Shown here piece after piece: positions 36,901 to 51,300 of a stretch of 60,000 bases of DNA (its first letter is position 1; each line of letters begins with the position of its first letter). The notes under the pieces are model-generated. The model worked only from the letters and a program-made list of their open reading frames with translations, did not search any database and was not told the origin of the DNA. A program made the translations under genes and the position numbers. Origin of the DNA: Owenia fusiformis (Eukaryota; Annelida; Polychaeta; Sabellida; Oweniidae); contig CAIIXF020000005.1 in the NCBI GenBank assembly GCA_903813345.2, forward strand, positions 13,025,375-13,085,374, in the 5' to 3' direction.

Positions 36901-39335
36901 TGCTTCCAAATTTCCAAATAGAATGATACTTTATTTCTATAAACTACATAATCGTTACCTTTCTTATGTCCTTGCCAAATTCCATTAAGGCATGGCTACA
37001 AGATGATGTACTTGAACAATGATAAGGATTGACAGCATCGAATATAAACAAGGCATCGTGGTTCCTTAAGCTACCCCTGTAATATTCTGTTTGATTCATC
37101 ATTTGTTCAGGATTGTAAAACTCGAGGTAGCCGCCATTTGTCGCAGAAGCTGTGAATTCTAACCTGGTTATAAAAAGCATTGGTTCATTAATACTTATGT
37201 TAAAGAAAGATTAAGTATGAATTCAGATATAAATCGGGTCCTTATTATTGAATAATGATGTTATATGATACGAATAATTTTGAACCAAGCTTAACTCAAA
37301 TTACCAAAAAGAGAATACATTAAAAGCATTTAAATACACAATTATAACGCTAGGTAGATCATTTGTGCTATAGTATTAAGAAACGCATAGTTGAATTCTT
37401 TTATATTGTATACAATCCAAATTACTATGTTCTCTCAATAATTGGCAAGGTGTTGATTGAACATATAATAAACAACCTTTTCCGTATTATGACAAAATAA
37501 TGTTCTTAAAACAAAGCATCTTGCATTCACCAACCTTTTCAACTGATGTACAGTGCATATCAAAAAACGCAACAGGTTGTTATCTCGGAAAAGCACAAAA
37601 CCAGTGATAACACTATTGATTTTGTTCAATGTACCATAAAGTCACGTGTCTCCTCTTTACAATGGTATATATCATTCGTTGATATTGTGTCACGCTTGGG
37701 CGAGTAATCATTCCTTTTGCAAAGTGGGCCAACATTAGCTTGGGACCAAGTTATAAACATCGCGAAAGTCAGTGTACGGGGCCCAATACAATATTGGAAG
37801 AAAACATAAAACCAATAATGACTGCATCCTTTTCATTCCAAAAAGCCAAATCACTCCTCTTTTTAATGGAATATCATTCATTCACAGGGAGTCATCTCTG
37901 GCCGAATAATCATTCATTTCGCAAAGTGGTGCAAAATTCAGCTTGGAACCCAAGTTTTAAACATTGCAAAAGACATGCATGAGGCATATTGGCTATTGGA
38001 AGAAGGTGTGACAGGTGTGGCATACACAGTAAAGTGTTCATACTATACTCTTGCAAGAATACATCATATACCCCTCCAACTTAAAATACAAAGCCTGCAG
38101 TGTGGGTGGATTAGTAGATTATTAACAAGCAAAACATCATGGAGATTATTTCCTTTACACTTGATAAAGAAAACAGGTCTTAAAGTAGAAACACTTTTGA
38201 ACTGTAATTTTGATAAACAATCAATAAATGATCTGAACATATTTACTCCTTTTTATAAGGAAATACTTTGCTCATTTAACACTTGTAAAACTTATGTAAC
38301 AAATGACAAAATGAAAAATGACGATATATTCAGGGAAGTGTTATGGTTGAACAAACGATTTTTAAATGGAAGAAGTGTTTTATTTTATAAAAACTGGATT
38401 CAGTCTGGTTTTGTTTACGTAGGAGATTTCTTTAATCCAAATGGCTCTTTTAAAAGTAGCCAAACTTTTATTCAAGCATTGCAAAGAAAAAAGAACTGGA
38501 TGATAGAGTTGTATATTCTCAAAAGAACCATCATGAGTGTTTGTTCAAATGTTGATAAAAATATTTTACCTTTTATCAATATAAGGGATAAAACTAAATT
38601 TTTATTAGAAAACCACTTTGTTGAATTAGACGGTAAAAAAGCAAAATTTTTCTACAACATCCTGCGAAATCTTAAATTTGAAAGAAATATTCAAGAGACT
38701 CACTGGAATGCTTGTTTTAATATTATAGAACAACACCTTTGGAAAAATATATATGATCAAAAATTAATGAATATGAGCTATACATATTTTTCAGAGTTTA
38801 ATTTTAAACTCTTAAACAACTTATTGGCATGTGGATCTCTTGTATCAAAATGGAATAACAATGTCTCAAAAAATTGTTTAATATGTAATCAATTGCACAA
38901 TATTAAGCACATGATATTTGAATGCCATAAGGTTAAACCCTTGTGGAATAAAATTGGAAGAGTGTTAAAATGTGATATTCAATATAAACATATTGTAATT
39001 GGTTATCCATTCGGAAACACTATAACTAAATATAGAAACATAATTTTAACAATTGCAGGATTGACTATATACAATAACTGGTGTAAATATTCGGAAGAAA
39101 AAGAAAACTGGAAAATTTTCGACATAACAAATGCATTTATCAAAAATGCGTTTTATTATTCTCAAATTTTTAATATGACAAAAGATGTAATACTATCAAA
39201 ATGGATAACCAAATGTGTATTAGAAATGTAATTGACTTTGTATGAATGTATCATTACGTCTCTTTTTGTTTATATTTTATGCATTACATTATTTGTAATC
39301 ATTATAAACAATGTATGAATGTACCAAAATAGGAA

Positions 39336-39374
<39 letters not shown>

Positions 39375-42300
39375 AAATAAAATATACCCCTCCAAATTGC
39401 CACCACTTCTTTGCACATAAAGATGCGCTCATCTCTCCACGTCATGCATGGTCCAGCCCTGAGTCATTTGTGGGTTAAATCGGAGAACAGCAGCCCACGG
39501 ATAATTTTGGTGGAGGAATTGTGAGCACAGATGCCTCTGGGATAGCTCCAAAAGAAAAAGTCACAAGTACTCAAGTCAGGAGAAGTTCCATTTGCACTTA
39601 GCCATTGCATTGATTTTTGCAATATTTGAAATTTGGTCCAGAGCCGATTTTGACCCACTGTGCAAATGGAAGGATCTCTCACCCAACCATGACCACTTGT
39701 GAATAAATGACATATCATTGCAAAGAGGAGAGACGTGGCTTTATGGTACATTGAATGAAATTGATGTAGTCATCACTAGTTTTGTGATTTTACGAGATAG
39801 CTACATGTTGCGTTTTTTTATACGCCCTGTACATGTCATTTTGAAATATAATTCCATATTTGGAACAACGTAAGTACACACAGTGTCAAAATCCATGATC
39901 CGCAGAGTCAAATCAAAAACATTTCCATGTATTACAGAAATGTAAACAGCGATTACATGTATCTTCAAGAAAGAGGAAAATATCGGGTTAACAATACCTG
40001 TCATTGTGCTTGAATTTCCCCCAAGGCAATTTCTTTGTTGAGTTACAAACAACAGTATCTTGGCTTGGTGAATCTCTCGACCCAGCTTCGCACGTCATTG
40101 CAATCGGTTGACGTGTCACTCCACCTAGGATTTACAGCATTTATTCGAGCAAAAAATAGCAAAAATCACTTCTAAACTTATAATACATTTTATTGATTAA
40201 TCTCTCACGTGCTTAATCAGCATGCATGTTACATATTCACATAAAATACGAGTATATTAGTGCTGATTTTGATGAAGCTAACGGATGTGAAAACTTTTTT
40301 TTCTCATCTGCGAGAATGTTTAAAAAATTCCCAAAGATGTAGACCTCAAGCATTTTTTAAACATTTTCTATTACACTAGACAAACAGGTTGGAATTAACA
40401 CATAATAATCAGCGATTAATTTTTTAGAATAATCATTAATAACCAGACACAGTCTGATCCTGACCTAATTATAACTTCTAAAGGCTAGATACAATGGCAA
40501 CAGGCATGGCCTGGCGATAATCACTTTTTTCTTTACTGAATAACCGACCAACTGATTATCGTGATTGATTAAACTTCAAAGGGCTAATTACAAATGACAC
40601 TGCTGGAATACAATCTCTTGTCTAAATAAAATGATCAACCTGTCTGTGATAAGAAGTATAAAGGAATTTAAAATGTATCTAAATAAATATATTATACAAT
40701 TAGACAGACTGGCTATTTTAATACGTTATGAAAAGCCATTTGTCTTTTCCACAACAGGATGTTTCTACGGAAGTTAATTTGTTATCTTAGTGTTTAGAGG
40801 CATTGTCCCTTGACGCTTTTATGAAATAAATGAACTTTGTGATGGGCTACAATTGTATATTCTTACATTACATTATTTTCATTTTAGGTCTCTCTCATTA
40901 CATGTAGTTGCATTGCAGGAGTCTAATGTTATTCTCTCCGTGTGCCGAGAGTACGTATACCCGTAGCCAAGGGGTGGGGGTGGTTCAAGGAGTGTGAGTG
41001 AACAGAATTCGAATTGAATACAAAATAAATACGTAACATATAAATATATAAGTACATAATGTCTAGCCAAGTCTTCTTACATTTTCTGAACTTCAAATGC
41101 GCCTTTTGACGTGTGGTAACAAAATACAAAATAAATACTTATGTTTCTCCAGCTTGTTTTTATATTAATTTGGCAATAAAACATGCATAAAGAGATAACA
41201 AATTGTGCACTGTGCACAACCCGAATCCCCCCCCCCCCCCGATCGGGTCGCGTTTACTGTGTATGTAATAATGTACAAAAGTAATGTAATAAAGACAATA
41301 ATGCCCCCCCCCTATTGCAACATTTTTTCAATTGATAGTATTAGCTCGGAGCATCAACACACGTTTGATTGAAATAATTCAAATCAAAGTTCAAAAATGA
41401 ATAAAGATAATGAAGGTTCTGTTTGACATTCGAGAACAAGAATTTGTCCAGTCAAAAAAAGATTTCTAATATTTGATCTTGATCAGATGTATTTATTGAT
41501 CCTTGTTTTTAAAACTACAGATGGTTCACTCAATTCTGAAGTAAACAAAAAATAATCCTATACACGATTACTTGGTTCCCATGATACTGCCTATAAGCTA
41601 TAATACTCATTTATCAAAACAAATATTAATTAATCCGTCCGTCTGATTAAATTTTGTTCCCTGGCTCAAACTAAGCAAACCCCGATTACAGTTCTTAATT
41701 CTTCACTTGAAACGATTTAGCCAACATGATACAATATGAAATTTGATTAATTATACACGTATAAAGCCTAGTGTTATCAAAACCCATAAATGCTCACAAT
41801 ATAAATGTAGTTTATTGTTATAACACAATAACAGTCAGATATCAGGGGCGTAGCCTTCTTTCAGTCAGGGGGGAGTGTGATTGCCAAAAATATTTCGGTT
41901 TTCGGTCGGGGGGGGGGGGGGGGTGCGATTGTGACATAAACAAGGGGGTGCGATTATGACATAAACAAGCCAAAAATGATTTTAATATTGAATTTTACAA
42001 AAACTGGATGCAAGTTCCTTCCAAAGTAAGCTAGAAGCTTCAAATAAAAAGCATTTAAAAGCTCTTTGAGTCCTCTTTCTCAGGGTTTTTAATCTTTATT
42101 GGTTTTCGCAACCCCCCCCCCTCCTCCTTGGCTACGCCTATGGATATTTAGAAAGGTTCAAATCAATAACTCGGCAACCAACCACGCAAGTAACCAACCA
42201 AGCAAACGACCATCCAAGCAAGCAGGAAACTAAGCAAGTAAAAAAGCAAACCATGCAACTTACAAATAAAGCAAGCAAACAACCGACAAACCAACCAAGC

Positions 42301-45300
42301 AAGTAGCTAATTAAACTCTAATGCAAGAAACCAAGGAAGCAGCAAAGCAACAAAGAAAGAATGTTAGCAAGTAAACGGCCAATCAAGCAATCAATCGTGC
42401 TAATAAACAAGCAAACAAACAATCTACCATCCAAGCAACTAATTAACATAATTCAATAAGATTAAAATTTAACCTTGCGCACATTTGCTCTAAGGTAATA
42501 ATGAGTAATATAGAACTATCATATTGATTGCATTTATTAAACACAGAAATGAAACACATTGGAGCATACATGTAGTTAAATAATTGGGGATGGGAGGGGG
42601 TAGTGAACACACGGGATACTGAATTCTTCCTCTTAAACTTAATTTTCAGTGCTTGAATGAAGGCTTCCCTTTAACAGATTTAGGGAGTTTCACTACTAGT
42701 TTCACTGAGATTGAAGTTTTTCAATTGCCTTTGTTATAACATCTTATTTCAATACACTGGATATTATGTAAAAGTATTGATGTGTATTTCTTATTCCCGA
42801 CAATCGGATTTCATATCAAACATTTTAATTATAGTTTTACAGTGGTATCACAATGTTATTGCTTCTATAAATGCAACACATTTACCAGATTTTGGATTGG
42901 ACTTTCTACACGATGATAAAATATTTTCTTGGTGATATTCTTTAATTACTACTAATTAGTATAAACTATTGATTGAATTGCAGAAATCTGCTGCATTATA
43001 ATTGCTGATGAAAAATCTCGAATCCTGGTAATTGAAGTTGGACAGCTAAATAAAATCTAACATTAAATGAAATTCTAAAAATGTGTTTCTTTTATGTTTT
43101 GTTTGGTTGATAATGAATTAAAAAAAGATATTTGAATGAAAAATTCAATTTCGCAAAAACTCATATTCTTTAGCTGGACAAAAGCTATAATTTGTTTATT
43201 CAACGGATAATAATTGGAAGCGCTAGACGCATAAATGGCAGACGGTTCTTAATTGCTAATGAAAACAAAGCGATAACCAGTTGGGTGAATAATCACTTGA
43301 CATAATAATCAGTTGGAATTTTTGTCATTGGCTACACATTAATAAGAATTGATTATCGTAATAACCAGTGAAAACACTGGTTATTTTTGATTAATAAGTC
43401 TCGATAATCAGCGATAACCAGCAATAATAGTCTCGATAATAGGTTTTAACCAGATAATAATCATTTATTCACTGATTATTTGTGATTAAAATTGTTTATA
43501 TTTGGTCACTTCGCCCAGTGTTAGTTATTTATTTGAGACTGCCGATTACCATAACTGTGGTTCAACTTATACATCATACTTCGACCATTTTTTAGAATAA
43601 TTTTAATTCCGCGTAGTATACTGTAGCTGAAGAACGTTTTGAAAAATAAGATTACATATTATGTACAGTATAGAGGTGATAAGGAATTATTTTCCGGTAA
43701 CCCTTACAATTCAAGTAAACTTCATTAACTTACCTCTTTTTAAGATGAGACGGCCTGATGATGAAATAATTCCCAGCTTTAAGTTTGCTCCTTCTTTGAA
43801 GTTTTTATGAAACGCAGGGAGAGAATTTATCTCTATTTTAAAAATCGTCTTCCATGAAACGTCGATTCTGTTTATGCTGTGGATCAAATTTATATAAGTA
43901 AAGCTGATTATAAGTTATGTTTTGCATCGGTGTAAAATAAACTACACATTAACACATGATCGCATAAACAATAAATTATACACATTTGTTTTGAAGAGGA
44001 AAACGTATCTCGGTGCAGTATAAAATTGACATACACAGGTAAATCCAGGGTGGGGATCATGAACTTGAAGCAATAATACTGTGTTCTTCTTACCTTAACA
44101 GATTTGTATATATAGGTGAGACAGGTGTAGTATCATTGCATTCTGTTAATACTTTGTTATCGTTTTCAACCATAACTAATGTCGCTTCGCACTTCGGATA
44201 ATCTGGTTTTAGTTCAACTAATAAAACAATTTTTTAATTTTAGTTTGATATTTTACAAGTGTGCTTCATGAAAAAATCATAATCTATTTAAATAGTACCG
44301 AGGAGAAAATGTACCCACAACCTGTGGAAATTTTTGACCTTTTTTCAGTGGTCACGTGATAGCAATGAGGCAGACGGGAAATAGCCAAACACTAAATTCG
44401 AAAGATCGTTAAACTCTAATAATCAAGGTGATAAACCATGCTCGTAGATAACAATTTTTTATAAATATCTCGATGCTCAGATATTGAACCGTATAAAGAT
44501 TTAAAAGGCCCCATGTGGAGTTTATTATCGTTCAATCGTTCAAATATAACTTTTCATGACTTGAAAAACTATTTTAGACATTTTTTGAAAAGTGAAATTT
44601 TTATGCATCATACAGGGTGGGCCAAAAAACCATCCCCTAGCCAATATTCCTGATAAATATTCATTTTTTACAAAAGCACCAACTATGATACATCATTTTG
44701 AAGACTGAATTTAATTTGCAACAAAATGATATGTAATACAACAATTTTCAACAACTTCGATTCGAGATATAACCAATTATGATACATGGGGGTCATAGGA
44801 TAAAATATACACACATTTTCACAATCAGAAAATATTTATAACTCAAATTAGAATCGTCTGAAATTGTTTGCGATAATGTACGTGCTCCTTTGAAAACTTT
44901 GAAACCTTTGATTTAGCCTTATTAAGGTCACAAAGCAGAACAGGCTTTAGTATTCATGCAATGAAAAAAACTTAAATGAAAATGAAAACGAAAATGACAA
45001 AAATTCAAGCTTTCAAGCTATCTAGTGGTACAGTTTGTAAAGAGTTTATTAGAGTAATTAATTTTAGTTTTGTTTAAAGATTTTCATTATCATGCAAAAT
45101 ATGTGTTTTAGCTTGAATACTCACTGTTGTTGCAATTGTATCCAGAAAATCCAGTTGAACAAGTACAGCTTGGGCCTGGTTGACATTTTCCCGGGTAACA
45201 CCATCTACGTCTCCATGAACACAATTCTTGAAATGCAGAGAATTAAATACAGACAAAAAAATTATGTCATCACTTCAAACGGCGATTTGATCTGGTCTAC

Positions 45301-48300
45301 ATGGTGGGAAATTAAATATACGGGACACTACAACTTTCACTGTTATGTCTATGCACTACAACATATGTCTACCTTTATTAGCTATGACCACGGGTTGTCA
45401 TTGAAACATAGTATTGGAGCATGCTATTTTCATAAAAAACACTAAAAAAACTTTAAAAAAATTATTTTCAACTCTCATGTTTCGTTATACCAAAGAAAAT
45501 TAACTTCTCCATTTAATGATCATTTGCGGATAACTCTCACTTCTGCTTCCAAGTCCAATAACGCTTGGAGTAGGAGCTATTGAAAACGGCGCCAGAGTTT
45601 TATTCTCTTAAATGTACACTCCCCTCCATAAGTTTGGCAACCTTTTCTCCCCCATTGAACTACGTGTTAAAGCCTCTTTACGTTTGAATTTGTATTTACT
45701 TAACCGGCGATGAAATAGCGTATAATATTGATCTATATCTATATTCATCTATATCTCATTTAATACCTTCAGAGTTATGCTGAAAACATTTATAAATATT
45801 ATCATGTCCCCATATGGTGCCCAGATAAACAAGAAATGGTACACTCCCCTCCATAAGTTTGGCAAACTTTTCTCCCCCATTGAACTACGTGTTAAAGCCT
45901 CTTTATGTTTGAATTTTTGTTTACTTAACCGGCGATGGAATAGCGTATAATATTGATGGAAACGTAACTTGACTTTATTTCCAATACCTCCAATTTTTCT
46001 CAATTTTTTTTCCTCAATTACAATTGGTCGAAAATAAATGATAAATTTGATGAATTTTTGAAAATCGTCATTCCCATGTAATCCAATGGGAAATGGAAGG
46101 TTTGCCCCAAGTCATATGACAGAATATCCATCCATCCGAGTCATTGCAAAAAATACGAGTTAGGCAGGCAATTGGATTGATATGGTTCTTCAGGTTTAAC
46201 AAAGTTACAGGGCTTTAAATTCAAAATTGTTTTTCAAAAAAGCTCTCCCATTGAAATAACACAGGAGGCGAAAAATTATTTTCAAAAATGACTTTGAAGC
46301 GCTATAACTTTAGTATTCATCAAGTAAACCAAACACTTAGTGTACAAAAAAATCAATTTTCTATATGAAAATATTTTTTGCTGAATCTTTTACTGAAAAG
46401 ATATCCTGATTTCTGATTTGCCCCGAACCCTCCATTTCCCATTGGATTACATGGGAATGACGATTTTCAAAAATTCATCAAATTTATCATCAATCGTTGA
46501 ACTCTTGTTACGGAGGAAAAAAATTGAGAAAGGGAGGAGGGAAATTAGCGCAACAGATTTTGGACAATCATATGTTGGATTTTGGCCATTTTTCTGAGGA
46601 TTTAAACAATTGCATATGTTAGGCCAATGCATTACCTCCAGGAAAATCACTTCTAGAGATGATAAAATAATTTCGACTTTGAGACAGGGTAGATGCAAAC
46701 AACCCACCCACATGATTTTTCTGAAATGTTTTCCTAATTTTCGACCCCTTCCATCCCTGCTTTTTTAATTTTTCTTGCATCAATATGTTGCATTTTGACA
46801 CATAGTTAACCACTTTAAAGGAATAAGTGATTTCTTCAGGGGTTTTAAAGATACCCATTATGGGTGACCAAACTTAGCTGAAAGCAATGATTTTTCCTAT
46901 GGGAAAATAACATGGGAAATATTGTTTTCCACTTTATCTAAATGGAATTATTTATTCCTTTTAAGGGATTAACTGTGTGTCAAAACGCAACATATTGATG
47001 CAAGAAAAATTAAAAAAGCAAGGATGGAAGGGGTTGAAAATCAGGAAACCATTTCAGAAAAAACATGTGGGTGGGTTGTTTGCATCTACCCTGTCTCAAA
47101 GTCGAAATTATTTTATCATCTTTAGAAGTGATTTTCCTGGAGGCAAAACATTCGCCTAACATATGCACCTGTTTAAATCCCCAAGCAATGTGTTATGATT
47201 CGGTCAGTACGTAATTATATTTAATTATATATAATTACTTTATTATTTATTTATTATTTATATCTAATATAAAATAACAATTTATATTCAGCATATTCCA
47301 ACATTGTAAAGATCTTGCTGTATTCTTATGATTAATTACTATTTAGACCTCAGTTTGCTTTAGTGCAGGGGAATCCCTACGCTACTATATTCAGCCAAAA
47401 TAAAGATATATCAGAAGAATTCTGACAAGTTAAAACTTCCAACAACCAATCACAACTCAGAATTACGATTTGAATCTTGCTTACATAAGCATGAAATCAG
47501 CAATATTCTTACTTATATTTGCACAATTTTGACAGGTAAAATAATGTATTTTACCTGGTATATAAAGAAGTCGGCAAGATCTGTTGATTCAGTAAGTTTT
47601 ACTCACTCACTACGATGCCCAACAATTGATGAAAGGAGAAACAATAACAAGCGAATCTACCGAAACTCGGCCGGCCGGATCAATCTCAAGAAGAATTGGA
47701 ATTTGAAATAAAAATTAAGAAACAAAACAAAGGAGTCGTGTTCAATTAGGTAGTCAGGAACCCTGCGAGTACCGAAGGACCACAAGATCCCGAGATAACA
47801 GTTACGAAATGTAACAAATGGCCGAAATCAAACATATGACTGTCCAAAATCTGTTGCACTAACTTCCCTCCTCCTTTGAAAGTATTGGAAATAAAGTCAA
47901 GTTACGTTTCCATCAATATTATACGCTATTTCATCGCCAGTTAAGTAAACAAAAATTCAAACGTAAAGAGGCTTTAACACGTAGTTCAATAGGGGAGAAA
48001 AGGTTGCTAAACTTATGGAGGGGAGTGTACCATTTCTTGTTTATCTGGGCACCATATGGTGACATGATAATATTTATAAATGTTTTCAGCATAACTCTGA
48101 AGGTATTAAATGAGATATAGATGTGTTGGGTCTCTTTAATTATTTTCATATTAATTATGTTTGATTTTTTGTCCAGCTTGGGGGAGCAGTTTTGTATCAC
48201 ACATTTGAAACTGCTCCCCCAAGCTGGACAAAAAATTAAAAAGAATATTTTTATAAAAAAAATTAAAAGACCCAATGCATATAGATCTTATCGATACATT

Positions 48301-51300
48301 CAGAGTTATACTGAAAACATATATAAATATTGTCATGTCACTATATCGTGCCATTAAAAAGAACGTTAAAAAAGAAATGGGACATTTTAGAGTACGCCAT
48401 TTTCAATAAATTTTACTTCTAGCATTATTGGACTTCAAACAGAAGTGAAATTTATCTGCAAATGATACATTCATTGCATAGAAGTTAATTTTCTTTTGGT
48501 ATAACGAAACATGCGATTTAAGAAATAATTTGTTAAGATTTTTAGTGTTTTTTATAAAAATAGCATGCTTCCCCAAGCTGGACATTTTTTTCGATGATGG
48601 GTCATAAGCCTCTTCAGTCTATTTAGCGATCTGTAATTTTTGCCACAGGAGCAACAAATGTGTAGTTTGAATTTAGAAGTTTTCTACATACATTTTACAT
48701 ATTGAATCAAATAAACTATTTTACTTAATATATACAATTGCTGTATTTTAAACTTTAATACTTTTTGGATATTAGAAGTTAGTATAGGTTTCTTTTTTGT
48801 GATACTGTTTTCATACTGGTAATTAGATATGACCAAGATATTGTATGTAGGCTGGGACCTGATTATTGGGATAAGACTCGGTGAAGCATGATTTTCTAAT
48901 ATGTAATTTTTACCAGTTGTTCGTTTGATCCATTGCTATTTGTTTGTTAAATTCTAGACTTGTGTAACAGTTAAAACTCAAAATCCCGCGGAGAAAAATT
49001 ACTTTCACTTACCCGTACATGCACTACACTTACATGTATAAGTGGGGAGCGATTCAATGCTGTGAATTCTGTGAATTCTTCGTCGCTGTGATCACGCGGT
49101 CCTAACTTCGACCGTTAATTTGAATTTTTGACCTACCGAGTGTTTGAAAATCAAGGATTACGAGTCTCATACTGCACCGTTTTTCTTCAAACTTGTTCCA
49201 TTCAAAGCATAACAAAAATCCCTTTCTGATGGTTCCTTATTCTCTTAAACAGAGTCCAGCGGCATTTTGGTCTTCAGCTGTAAGAAGGCCTTTTAACAGC
49301 TGGGGACCAAAACGCTGCTAGAACGAGGGACTCTTTACAATAAAGTAATGCACCGACAGAAAGGCAATTTTGTTTTGCTTTTAATGGTTTAAGTTTGAAG
49401 AAAAACGGTGCAGTATGAGACTTGCAATCCTTGATTTTCAAGCACCTGGTAGGTCAAAAATAGGTCATAAAAAATAAAGGCACTTGATGACTATCCCGCG
49501 TACTTCACTTACCTACACATGCACGACCTCTGTTTATTTTTTCATACGCTTTTCCAAGAGTTCCATAGTCATAGTTACATTTATCACACGCCGCACTGCA
49601 TTTGTCTCTGACATTAGCACACATGGTTATGTTGCAGTTATCTATGGGATATTCTGGAATAGAATAACAACATACTGAATATACGAGCACTTTAATTCTC
49701 CTAATACAGTTCCGGTAAATATTTCCAGATTGTCACAAACAGATACGTCGATGCAAACAAATGAGATTTGAACTTGAGTTTTAATATAATAAAACTAAAG
49801 ACACAAAAACAATAAATAACAACTTGTCTACCAAAAGTGAATAAAATCAGAAAAAACTTTAAAACTGGTGGCCAATTTCATTATTAAATGCGGATTATAA
49901 ACTGTTCTCATCGGCCTAAGCCACAAGAATGAAGTCAGTTCTGCCGCATATTATTTCAAGAGATCTAAAAGCATATCTAACATGTCGAGAGATGTCAGAA
50001 AACACATGTCTAGTCTATGATTCCTAAAAGGAATTGTCGTACTCGTTGTTCCCTCTTCAAAAGTGTATAAGGTCAAAATATTTCCCATGATGCAGATCGC
50101 GTAGGAACAAATTCATACTTCCTTGTTTCCCCTTAGGTTTAACATGGGGATTTTTACACCTATTTTTTAAACGATATATCAGTTCATATTACAGAAAAAA
50201 TATCAGAAACGATTGATCGCCTATTAATCTTAATAAACAGATTTTTTTTCATTGTTTTGATTCATAGCGTGGTGAAAACGATGATTGAAAAGTGAGAAAA
50301 TATACCGGAAGAAAATGTCACGTGATCAGTTGACTAGTCGCCACATTGGAAAAAATAATTTCATTCGACTTTCAACACTTTCATTCCAATCTTACCGCAC
50401 TACAAACTGCAACATCGATGCAACAACAGAATAAAAGTAAACATCTTCATATTGCATCATAGAGTTACGTTGAAAACCCACAAACAACTGAGCAGACGAC
50501 CAAAGAAGACGCGTAACTACATGTATACCTATTCACAAACTATACCCGAAGTATCAAAGAACTGTTATAGGTATTCTTAGCTTTTTGGTCCATATTTCAA
50601 GGTGAAACAAATAAAAAAATGACTTTGCCCGTGATTTCAGCGGGAACTTGCTCGCGACCTCTCAATTATAACGGGGCTCGAGATACTACCCGTGGTAATG
50701 GACCGCGGGTTCGCTATCGTGATACACACGATAGTAATTCTACTAGAGGTATTCTTTAAAGTTTCTTGTGAAGGATAGGTATCGATATGATGAACTGAAT
50801 TCAACAATGTTTTTCTCTTAAACCAATAACATTCTTTTAAAAAAGACGGTATTTTATATAATGTTGACTGATTGACAAAAATTTAATGCGAAAATCATTT
50901 AGAAATATTTTATATAACTGTTTTTGTTAACATTTTTTTTTTAGTGCAATTGTTTTGCTCCTTTCTAACAATTCTTGGGTTTGAAATAAAATGTCTTCCC
51001 AACCTTGTTGGAACAAAATAAAATGTTTTTAGAGCTCTCAATATTATAGGAAAGGAATTTTTGGTTGATTTTAAAAAAGTATTCAAAATTAAAACAAAAT
51101 CCCCCAAAATAGATAAAAATCAAGATAAACCTTTTTATTTCATTAACAAGATACTTTTTTGAAATCAACCAAAATTTCATTTGTACAATTACAGTATTGA
51201 AAGACCTAAATATGTCGTGTTTATGTCGTTTTGTTCCAATGAGGTTCGGAAAAGTGTTTCATTTCACTCTGGAAACACGATACCAAGAACAAAACAAGTG

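Larger units (their letters stand above)
37551..39829. mobile_element. Inverted-repeat element (CAGGGCG-type ends) carrying a LINE insertion
   Basis: Left end 'CAGTGCATATCAAAAAACGC' at 37551, right end 'GCGTTTTTTTATACGCCCTG' finishing at 39829, TA outside both ends. The arms stay recognisable for more than 100 bp ('caatgtaccataaagtcacg' against 'cgtggctttatggtacattg'). Without the LINE (38080-39381) and one copy of its target duplication the element is about 1 kb. It lies between exons 6 and 7 of the large gene. Confidence 0.75.
40390..43520. repeat. AT-rich repeat region with TTATCG/CGATAA-type words, microsatellite and small elements
   Basis: Both borders (about 40410-40560 and 43240-43500) carry many copies of 'ataatcagcgat', 'ataaccag' and 'gattatc' in both orientations, so an old foldback element may span the interval. 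Inside lie poly-C runs (about 41228-41240 and 41305-41312), a small element at 41.84-42.15 kb and a degenerate tetranucleotide tract at 42.17-42.44 kb. I found no exon of the large gene in this interval. Confidence 0.4.
45417..48571. mobile_element. 3.15 kb foldback element with internal duplications
   Basis: 'agcatgctattttcataaaa' at 45418 is inverted at 48550-48569 ('tttataaaaatagcatgct'). The arms run inward through 'cgttataccaaagaaaatta' and 'actctgaaggtattaaatga'-type segments. The left arm contains a direct duplication of a block beginning 'ctccataagtttggcaa' (about 45630 and 45852). A second inverted pair in the core (about 46620-46860 against 46955-47165) starts 'atgcacctgtttaaat' and recurs at about 950-1215. 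A third, partial copy of the outer arm lies at 58.20-58.51 kb. No transposase is visible. Confidence 0.7.

Noticed and set aside
37975-39231. A host gene of 418 codons
   Set aside because: The body is a LINE fragment with zf-RVT motif, target duplication and poly(A). The first 35 codons come from the flanking DNA transposon.
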